10,506 nt of DNA from Sulfurovum sp. GTDB taxonomy: Bacteria; Campylobacterota; Campylobacteria; Campylobacterales; Sulfurovaceae. The DNA lies in assembly GCA_015661535.1 (NCBI GenBank), contig DQVY01000222.1, positions 1-10,506 on the forward strand, given 5' to 3'. The notes beneath the pieces were generated by a model. That model had not been told where the DNA came from and made no database searches. It saw nothing but the letters and a program-made list of their open reading frames with translations. Shown here one piece after another: positions 1 through 5,757 of this stretch. Within the stretch, counting starts at the first letter, position 1, and every line of letters begins with the position of its first letter. Position numbers and translations under genes: made by a program.

Positions 1-72
1 CTCATAACCGTTCTCAGTAACTTGTTTGACTGCTTCTATTCTAAATTCTTCTGTGTATGTTCTTCTTGCCAT
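1..72 (-). CDS. IS3-family transposase OrfA, N-terminal 24 codons (partial)
   Basis: The minus strand from base 72 encodes a protein beginning MARRTYTEEFRIEAVKQV, the usual opening of the helix-turn-helix OrfA subunit of IS3-family transposases (HTH_Tnp_1 type). OrfA binds the element ends and is normally fused by programmed frameshift to the DDE-type OrfB. Only the first 24 residues are in the window. An AGGA ribosome-binding site lies a few bases upstream of the ATG, which supports this start. No stop or frameshift interrupts the visible part, so whether the element is intact cannot be judged. Confidence 0.75.
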   Translation of the reverse strand, partial: MARRTYTEEFRIEAVKQVTENGYE

Positions 73-163
73 TTTTCATCCTGTAATTCTATGTAATGAT
101 TTTACTCATTTTTATTATTGAATTACTGAATTAGTTTTTGTCTAGTTTTTTGGGGTCATTCCA
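1..163 (-). mobile_element. Left end of an IS3-family insertion sequence (truncated by window edge)
   Basis: Read on the minus strand, the segment from about 163 downward begins TGGAATGACCCC and continues into AAAAAACTAGACA. This matches the typical TG-starting, C- and A-rich terminal inverted repeat of IS3-family elements (IS150-like subgroup). About 65 bp further in, an OrfA-type transposase starts at base 72 and runs out of the window. Terminal repeat followed by a short leader and OrfA is the expected IS3 left-end layout. The exact outer boundary (163, or 158 if the end is TGACCCC) and any target-site duplication cannot be fixed because the right end is not visible. Confidence 0.7.
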
Positions 164-275
164 AATAAGACCGAGAAAACCAATAATTTTCCCTTGCGGC
201 AATTTATCGGCTATGTTCGACCTTAATTTTAGACTATTTGGTTAAAATCGCGTTATTAAAGACTAAAGGATCACC

Positions 276-1544
276 ATGAAAGTCATAGTAGAAAAATTGG
301 ACGACATCAACCTCATCATTTCTGGTACTATCGATAACAAAATGATAGAAGAGAAATTTGATACACTTAAAGAGAAAACTAAAAAAGAGTCAGCAGAAAA
401 AGACACAGCTGAAGAAATAAATGATGAAACACTCCAGCAAAATGCTGAAAGTGAAGTTCTGACAGATTTTATAGAAGCTGGACTCAAAGAAGTCAATATA
501 GATGTAGAAAAGATCTTGGGGCAGCCAGGTTTTAGAAAATATGAAAAAAGAGACAACGGTCTTTACCTTGAGATAGCCATTGCCACCAACCCACACATAG
601 ATACTGACATTGACTACAGCGACATAGTACCCACATTTACACAACCCGATGCCGACCCAAAGGATGTAGAAGCCAAACTCTTGGAAATGACTACACAGCA
701 CGGTACTTTTGAAGCCATTGAAAAACCAAAAGCCGCTGAAAATGGTGATGTAGCGGTCATAGACTTTGAAGGATTTGTTGATGGTGTACCTTTTGAAGGT
801 GGCTCTGCTGAAAAGTTTAATCTTAAAATAGGCTCTAACGATTTCATCCCAGGGTTTGAAGAGCAAATGATCGGCATGGAATATGGTGAAGAGAGAACTA
901 TCACTGTTACTTTTCCTAAAGACTATCAGTCAACCGATCTCGCAGGAAAAGTGAGTGAATTTAAAGTAAAACTACGTGAAATACAAGAACAAAAACCTGC
1001 AGTCGCGGATGATGCTTTTGCGCAAAAAGTGCTCAATGACAAAAAAGCGACACTCGACACACTAAAAGGTAAACTTGCAGACCAGATACAATCACAAGCA
1101 CTATCCAAATTTTATGCTGATACCTTAAAACCTTTACTTGTTAAAGGACTTCTTGAGACTTTTGAGTTTACCCTTCCAGCCAATATCGTTGAACAAGAAA
1201 TTGATGCAAAAGTCACAGAAAGAATGCAACAAATGAGTGAAGAAGAGCGAATCGCTTTTACAAAAGATAAAAAGAAATTTCCTGCCTTAAGAGAAGCCTT
1301 AAGAGCAGAGGCAGAAGCCACCATCAAAAAGGCATTGATCGTAGATGCTTTGGCTAAAAAAGAAGGTCTTGAAGTAGATGACCATGAGATACAGTCTGCC
1401 CTCTATTACCAAGCAATGATGTCAGGTCAAGATGCACAAGAGTTGTTAAAATATTACGAAGAGAACAATCTCATGACAGCCGCAAAAATGGGTCTTACAG
1501 AAGACAAACTTTTTGGCAGACTTTTAGGTTTGGACAAACGATAA
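276..1544 (+). CDS. Trigger-factor-like chaperone/PPIase paralogue, copy 1 (lacks ribosome-docking signature)
   Basis: This 422-residue protein has trigger-factor architecture: an N-terminal domain (about 1-125), an FKBP-type peptidyl-prolyl isomerase domain (about 155-238) and a helical C-terminal chaperone domain (about 240-422). The PPIase part is well conserved, with IDFEGFVDG, PFEGG (172-176, F173), FIPGFE (190-195) and TFPKDY (212-217) all present. Trigger factor normally docks at the ribosomal exit tunnel through a GFRxGKxP loop near residues 40-50. Here that stretch (about 36-60) is a Lys/Glu/Asp-rich sequence without any such loop. The start is supported by AAAGGA at 265-270. The stop overlaps the next ATG (TAATG), so the two copies are probably translated together. 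No signal peptide is seen, so it should be cytoplasmic. It probably acts as a chaperone or isomerase that does not bind ribosomes in the usual way, and an intact tig elsewhere is expected. No convincing promoter was found in 164-275. Confidence 0.85.
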   Translation: MKVIVEKLDDINLIISGTIDNKMIEEKFDTLKEKTKKESAEKDTAEEINDETLQQNAESEVLTDFIEAGLKEVNIDVEKILGQPGFRKYEKRDNGLYLEIAIATNPHIDTDIDYSDIVPTFTQPDADPKDVEAKLLEMTTQHGTFEAIEKPKAAENGDVAVIDFEGFVDGVPFEGGSAEKFNLKIGSNDFIPGFEEQMIGMEYGEERTITVTFPKDYQSTDLAGKVSEFKVKLREIQEQKPAVADDAFAQKVLNDKKATLDTLKGKLADQIQSQALSKFYADTLKPLLVKGLLETFEFTLPANIVEQEIDAKVTERMQQMSEEERIAFTKDKKKFPALREALRAEAEATIKKALIVDALAKKEGLEVDDHEIQSALYYQAMMSGQDAQELLKYYEENNLMTAAKMGLTEDKLFGRLLGLDKR

Positions 1545-2833
1545 TGCAAGTTACTGTAAGAAAATTAGATGATATAAATATCATCCTGCAGGGAAACGTT
1601 GAAAATGCTGTCATTGACGAAAAAATTACTGAACTTAGAGAAGAAGCAGAAAATACATTAAGAGAAGATACAAGCTTAGATGCAGAAGCACTTCAAGATA
1701 AATTAAATCAAATAGAAGATGCCTCATTTCAGCAAGAGGCAGAAGGTTTCATACTGCAAGCGTTCATAGATGAAGGAATGCGTCAAGCAAATGTGACACT
1801 GCATGACCTTTTAGGACAACCCAATTTTAAAACCTATGAAAAACAAGAAGATGGCATCGACCTCGAAATAGAGATCTCTACGCAGCCAACAATAGATACA
1901 TCTGTAGCATATATGGACATTGTACCAAGCTATACCCCTGTAAGCATAGACCCTAAAGATATAGATGCAAAACTTGAAGAGATGGCCATCAAAAAAGCAC
2001 CGTATACTACCATAAGCACCCCAAGAGCTATACAAAATGGTGACCTCGTGAACCTTGATTTTGAAGGTTTTGTGGAGGGTAAAGCACTCAATGGTGCGAG
2101 TGAAACAGAATACAAACTCAAGATCGGTTCCAACACATTCATTCCTGGTTTTGAAGAAGCAGTGATCGGAATGAACACAGGTGAAGAAAAAAGCATCAAA
2201 ATTACTTTTCCCGAAGACTTTCAGACAAAAGAATTGGCGGGGAAAGAAGCTACATTCAAAGTAAAAATTCATGAGATACGTGAGCAGATTCCTATGGAAC
2301 TAAACGATACACTGGCACGAAAGATTTTTGACAATGAAAAAGCCACACTTGCGCTGTTGAAATTAAAAATGAAAGAGAAAATGGAAGCACAGGCATTTTC
2401 AAACATATACAACGAGGAACTAAAACCACAGATCATCAAAGGCTTACTCTCTAAATTTGACTTCACTTTGCCAAATAACGTGGTAGAACAAGAGATAGAT
2501 GCAAAGATCAATGAGAAAGCACAACGTATGAGTAAAGAGGAACATGAACGCTACAAAAAGGATAAGGCACAGTTTAATGCACTCAGAGATACAGTACGTA
2601 AAGAAGCTGAAGATTCTATAAAAGCAGCACTTATTGTGGATGCATTAGCAAAAAAAGAGGGTATTGAAGTCAATGATGAAGAAGTACTTTCAGCACTCTC
2701 CATGCAAGCCATAATGACAGGTCAAGATGCAGAAGAACTGGTAGAGTATTACAAAGCAAACAACCTAATGACCTCAGCCAAAGTAGGTCTTATAGAAGAT
2801 AAATTATTTAAACATATGCTAGGTGTAGCATAA
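1544..2833 (+). CDS. Trigger-factor-like chaperone paralogue, copy 2 (lacks docking loop; altered PPIase pocket)
   Basis: This 429-residue protein is a clear paralogue of the gene before it, with the same three-domain trigger-factor plan. The C-terminal domain shares blocks such as NxVEQEIDAK and ALIVDALAKKEG. The region where the ribosome-docking GFRxGKxP loop should lie (about 35-65) is again replaced by an acidic, helix-prone sequence. In the FKBP domain (about 165-247) FIPGFE (199-204) is kept, but the PFEGG motif of copy 1 has become ALNGA (181-185). The TFPKDY Tyr is Phe (TFPEDF, 221-226). These changes suggest weak or absent isomerase activity. The ATG overlaps the upstream stop by one base and no good Shine-Dalgarno sequence precedes it, which fits translational coupling. 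A perfect hairpin follows the stop. Cytoplasmic location is inferred from the absence of a signal peptide. Confidence 0.85.
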   Translation: MQVTVRKLDDINIILQGNVENAVIDEKITELREEAENTLREDTSLDAEALQDKLNQIEDASFQQEAEGFILQAFIDEGMRQANVTLHDLLGQPNFKTYEKQEDGIDLEIEISTQPTIDTSVAYMDIVPSYTPVSIDPKDIDAKLEEMAIKKAPYTTISTPRAIQNGDLVNLDFEGFVEGKALNGASETEYKLKIGSNTFIPGFEEAVIGMNTGEEKSIKITFPEDFQTKELAGKEATFKVKIHEIREQIPMELNDTLARKIFDNEKATLALLKLKMKEKMEAQAFSNIYNEELKPQIIKGLLSKFDFTLPNNVVEQEIDAKINEKAQRMSKEEHERYKKDKAQFNALRDTVRKEAEDSIKAALIVDALAKKEGIEVNDEEVLSALSMQAIMTGQDAEELVEYYKANNLMTSAKVGLIEDKLFKHMLGVA

Positions 2834-2835
2834 TC

Positions 2836-2855
2836 GTAGAGTCTTAGGACTCTAC
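2836..2855. terminator. Perfect 8-bp hairpin between convergent genes
   Basis: GTAGAGTC, a four-base loop TTAG, and GACTCTAC form a perfect inverted repeat. It fills most of the 24-bp gap between the stop of the second trigger-factor-like gene (2833) and the stop of the convergent narK gene (2858). Its position suggests a bidirectional transcription end. No T-run follows on either strand, so it is not a textbook intrinsic terminator and may instead stabilise the 3' ends. Confidence 0.5.
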
Positions 2856-2857
2856 AT

Positions 2858-4138
2858 CTAGATCATCCCTCCGGACTTTAATCCCCATGTAGTTCGCCAT
2901 CTTGTTTTCACAAAGCTAAGCCCGGCAATAGCCACAAGCGTTACCCCTGCAAATATGAGAAAGCCTACTGTATAGCCATCAAAAGCATCTTTTGACCAAC
3001 CCAGTGTTTTGATGAGTGCGGTACCGCCAAGTCCACCTGCCGCACCGACAATGCCGACCATCACACCAATGTCTTTAGAAAAACGTTGAGGCACCAACTG
3101 GAACACAGCACCATTTGCCATACCCAAGTTCGCCATCGTAATAAAAAACACAAATACAACCAAACCAAAAGGCAGTGTCACCATAGCATTGATAGCGACA
3201 CTGATCATTACTAATGTAAAGAAAATATATAAGGCTTTAATACCCCCTATTTTATCTGCAATGGATCCTCCTATAGGACGCAGTATTGTCCCCGCAAAGA
3301 TACACAATGCCACAAAATATCCTGATGTGATCTTAATATTGTCTTCTGAAAACCATCTCAATCCAAATGCATGCATCTCTTCAGGATACGTATCGGTAAG
3401 GTAAAGTTTTAAAAATACACCAAAGCCTACAAAACCACCAAAAGAGATCACATAGAAAAGATTAAACCACCATGTATCTTTGTCTTTTAATAACTTGACA
3501 TAATCTGAAAGTTTTTTCTTTCTTACTTTATATACTTCAGGTGGGGCATCTTTTGCCAACCATGCATAGGTAATGAACATAAGTGAGGCGAAAACAGCTC
3601 CACATAAAAATACCGTTTGCCAACCATATATTTCTGCAATCTTAGGAGAAAATATGAATCCTACGGCTACACCAAAAAATGCACCACCTGCGATACCCAG
3701 CACCAAACCTTGTAATTTAGGTGGATACCACTGCCCTGCCTGCGGCAAGGCTACTGCGAAAGATGCCCCTGCAAAACCAAGTAGAAGTGCTGCAAAAAGT
3801 AGTTGATTATAAGTAATTGACTCACCTAAAAAATACACATACAAAAGAGAGGCAATAACGATCAACTGGGAAACCAGTGCCGTTTTTTTAGCACCAAATT
3901 TATCTACAGAAAAACCAAGTACAATACGTAATAAAGCGCCTGAAAGTATGGGAAGAGAAAGCAGTGTTGCCTTTTGTCCTGTGGTCATGATAAACCCAGC
4001 CAAGGCAAAAGACTCCACAATCTCTGAAGAGAGAGGACCTAAGATCGTCCAAATCATGAAACTCATATCGAAATAGATGAAAGCTGCGAAGAGTGTGGGC
4101 ATATGCCCTTGCCCTTTCAGCGCTTTAAAACCTGCCAT
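2858..4138 (-). CDS. narK: NarK-type nitrate/nitrite transporter, copy A (variant nitrate signature)
   Basis: This 426-residue major facilitator superfamily protein of the NarK/NasA nitrate-nitrite porter family has about 12 membrane segments across its hydrophobic length. R71 (in LSGALLRI) and R287 (in LRPIGG) match the two substrate-binding arginines of NarK proteins. The second nitrate-signature motif (GIVGAAGGLGG, 362-372) is intact. The first one reads GIAGGAFFGV (148-157), where the neighbouring copy has GIAGAGNIGV. The usual G-N pair is thus A-F here, which may change substrate choice or direction. The start is supported by AAAAGG about 6 bases upstream. It follows copy B in the same orientation after 96 bp and has its own promoter-like region and operator palindrome, so it need not be transcribed only by readthrough. 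It should lie in the inner membrane and move nitrate in and/or nitrite out. Confidence 0.9.
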   Translation of the reverse strand: MAGFKALKGQGHMPTLFAAFIYFDMSFMIWTILGPLSSEIVESFALAGFIMTTGQKATLLSLPILSGALLRIVLGFSVDKFGAKKTALVSQLIVIASLLYVYFLGESITYNQLLFAALLLGFAGASFAVALPQAGQWYPPKLQGLVLGIAGGAFFGVAVGFIFSPKIAEIYGWQTVFLCGAVFASLMFITYAWLAKDAPPEVYKVRKKKLSDYVKLLKDKDTWWFNLFYVISFGGFVGFGVFLKLYLTDTYPEEMHAFGLRWFSEDNIKITSGYFVALCIFAGTILRPIGGSIADKIGGIKALYIFFTLVMISVAINAMVTLPFGLVVFVFFITMANLGMANGAVFQLVPQRFSKDIGVMVGIVGAAGGLGGTALIKTLGWSKDAFDGYTVGFLIFAGVTLVAIAGLSFVKTRWRTTWGLKSGGMI

Positions 4139-4167
4139 TTAAATCCTTTTTAGTACAAATATGACAT

Positions 4168-4220
4168 GAGTATACTCAAACAATAGGAATAAAACAGATT
4201 ATAAAGATTAATATTTAATC
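4168..4220 (-). promoter_or_regulatory. Promoter-like region and palindromic operator upstream of narK copy A
   Basis: A 15-bp palindrome GATTAA-N3-TTAATC (4206-4220) ends 67 bp upstream of the start codon. By alignment with the narK copy B upstream region, a weak -10 (TATTGT, 4185-4180) and a start site near 4173 are expected, which centres the palindrome near -40. GTATAC (4170-4175), inside the palindrome GAGTATACTC (4168-4177), is at the same distance from the start codon as in copy B. A better TATAAT lies at 4203-4198, next to the palindrome. If that is the true -10, the site would not be in an activator position. Confidence 0.45.
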
Positions 4221-4234
4221 AATTGCATAAAAAC

Positions 4235-5515
4235 CTATATCATCCCCCCGGATTGTACACCCCAGGTTGTTCTCCATCTGGTCTTTACCAATGAAATACC
4301 GGCAATCGCAACCAAGACCACCACAGCAAAGATCATAAACCCTGTAGAATAGCCATCAAATGCACCTTTTGACCAACCCAATGTCTTAATGAGTGCCGTA
4401 CCACCAATACCTCCGGCTGCCCCAACAATACCTGTCATGATCCCAATATCTTTACCGAAACGCTGAGGCACAAGTTGGAACACAGCGCCATTAGCCATAC
4501 CCAGGTTTGCCATAATAAGGAAAAGTACCACAATGGCCAGCCAAAACGGTAAAGCGACAAAAGCATTCAAAAATGCCAACGATGCAACCACAGTAAAGAA
4601 GATGTAAAGTGATTTAATACCACCTACTTTGTCTGCTAGAGCTCCACCAAAAGGTCTCAGTACCGCTCCTGCAAAAATAGTCAAGGCACCAAAATAACCA
4701 GCGATCACTTTTACGTTTGACTCATCAAATACTTCTAATCCAAATGCGGCCATGTCCACAGAATAGGTATTCATAAGGTATACCTTCATGTATCCGGCAA
4801 AACCTACAAAACCACCAAACGAGATGGCATAAAAGAGTGAGAACCACCAGGTATCTCTGTCTTTCAACAGTTTCCCATAATCAGAAAGTTTTTTAGGTCT
4901 TGCTTTGTAAACAGACACCGGAGCATTTTTTGCAAGGAAGGCATAGGCAATAAAGACCACTATAGCCATAATAGCCCCCACCAAAAATACAGCCTCCCAG
5001 CCCCATTTTTCAGCGATCTTTGGTGCAAACAAGAAGTCAATGACCACGCCAATATTCCCAGCTCCTGCAATACCCAAGACCACACCTTGTAGTTTTGGCG
5101 GATACCATTGACCCGCTTGTGGAAGTGCTACCGCAAAAGAAGCCCCTGCAAAACCAAGCCCCAAGGCAACTATAAGAAGTGCGTTATAGGTTATTGAGTC
5201 ACCCATGAAGTATGCAGTTAAAAGTGCTGCTATGACCACTGACTGAGACAGTAATGCTGTGAGTTTTGCACCCAGTTTATCGACACCAAAACCAAGTAAA
5301 ATCCTTAATAATGCCCCAGAAAGTATAGGGAGGGAAAGTAAAGTTGCTTTCTCTCCTGCTGTCATCATATGTCCAGCAAGTGCCAAAGCCTCACCTATCT
5401 CAGTTGAAAGCGGACCCAACATGGTCCACACCATAAAACTCATATCAAAATATAGAAAAGCCATGAACAGTGTGGGTGTATGACCCTGTCCTTTTAATGC
5501 TTTAAATCCTGCCAT
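4235..5515 (-). CDS. narK: NarK-type nitrate/nitrite transporter, copy B
   Basis: This 426-residue major facilitator superfamily transporter of the nitrate/nitrite porter family is collinear with copy A without visible indels. It has both conserved arginines (R71 and R287) and both nitrate-signature motifs: GIAGAGNIGV (148-157, with N154) and GIVGAAGGIGG (362-372). It is therefore the more canonical of the pair. About 12 hydrophobic spans place it in the inner membrane. A strong Shine-Dalgarno AAGGAG (5527-5522) lies 6 bases before the ATG. It is divergent from the nirA operon across a 242-bp regulatory region and precedes copy A by 96 bp. Nitrate uptake for the adjacent reductases is the likely job. 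Nitrite export or nitrate/nitrite exchange is possible and cannot be settled from sequence. Confidence 0.93.
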   Translation of the reverse strand: MAGFKALKGQGHTPTLFMAFLYFDMSFMVWTMLGPLSTEIGEALALAGHMMTAGEKATLLSLPILSGALLRILLGFGVDKLGAKLTALLSQSVVIAALLTAYFMGDSITYNALLIVALGLGFAGASFAVALPQAGQWYPPKLQGVVLGIAGAGNIGVVIDFLFAPKIAEKWGWEAVFLVGAIMAIVVFIAYAFLAKNAPVSVYKARPKKLSDYGKLLKDRDTWWFSLFYAISFGGFVGFAGYMKVYLMNTYSVDMAAFGLEVFDESNVKVIAGYFGALTIFAGAVLRPFGGALADKVGGIKSLYIFFTVVASLAFLNAFVALPFWLAIVVLFLIMANLGMANGAVFQLVPQRFGKDIGIMTGIVGAAGGIGGTALIKTLGWSKGAFDGYSTGFMIFAVVVLVAIAGISLVKTRWRTTWGVQSGGMI

Positions 5516-5546
5516 TTACTACTCCTTAAAATAATTTATAGACGAA

Positions 5547-5599
5547 GTATACACAAATATTATACAGAATATAAGAGATATAGTGATTAATTTTTAATC
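5547..5599 (-). promoter_or_regulatory. Promoter and palindromic operator of narK copy B
   Basis: On the minus strand a good -10 TATAAT (5564-5559) is preceded by TG-containing sequence. A recognisable -35 is missing. Instead a perfect palindrome GATTAA-N3-TTAATC (5585-5599) is centred about 40 bp upstream of the inferred start site near 5552. That is the position used by class II activators. The palindrome ends 69 bp from the start codon, against 67 bp in narK copy A, and differs from that one only in the central spacer. The binding factor is unknown. Confidence 0.55.
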
Positions 5600-5655
5600 A
5601 ATCATAAATACCTATAAAACGGATTATATACACACTATCTATATATACAAAGAAA

Positions 5656-5720
5656 TTAATTGATTAAAATATATACAACAAAGTAATTCTTTTATAACAT
5701 TACTAAGATATAATAAAAAC
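5656..5720 (+). promoter_or_regulatory. Putative promoter and half-operator of the nirA operon
   Basis: TTGATTAAAATAT (5660-5672 area) matches one arm and spacer of the narK palindromes, but its second arm is degraded (ATATAC, 5671-5676). The same arm also forms a short overlapping palindrome TTAAT-TG-ATTAA (5656-5667). Downstream are two -10 candidates, TATAAC (5693-5698) and TATAAT (5709-5714). No clear -35 is visible for either. The site would lie about 36-44 or 52-60 bp upstream of the start site depending on which is used. Confidence 0.35.
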
Positions 5721-5757
5721 AATTAAATATTATGAAAATAAAGAGAGTACCTCATCT

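Noticed and set aside
161..241. Inverted pair CCAAATA (161-167) and TATTTGG (235-241) flanking the region before the first chaperone gene.
   Set aside because: Seven bases at 67-bp separation in AT-rich DNA is easily chance, and the left arm overlaps the IS end.
528..548. GFRKYEK in the first trigger-factor-like protein (residues 85-91) looks like the ribosome-docking signature.
   Set aside because: It lies about 40 residues too far downstream, lacks the GK-x-P part, aligns with the GEPYFEKF-type strand of Campylobacter trigger factor, and is not kept in copy 2 (NFKTYEK).
390..866. A 158-codon antisense open frame inside the first trigger-factor-like gene, and similar antisense frames elsewhere.
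   Set aside because: They mirror well-conserved genes on the other strand, have no recognisable family or ribosome-binding site, and show biased composition typical of shadow frames.
2856..2863. ATCTAGAT palindrome overlapping the narK copy A stop codon.
   Set aside because: Eight bases with no loop, partly inside coding sequence, and no second copy in the window.
3674..3679. A run of six A bases in narK copy A at the altered signature, possibly a sequencing frameshift.
   Set aside because: The reading frame aligns with copy B on both sides without any indel, so the change is a substitution rather than a frame error.
4206..4220. FNR or Campylobacter NssR binding site.
   Set aside because: The palindrome is GATTAA-N3-TTAATC, which fits neither TTGAT-N4-ATCAA nor TTAAC-N4-GTTAA, so no named regulator is assigned.
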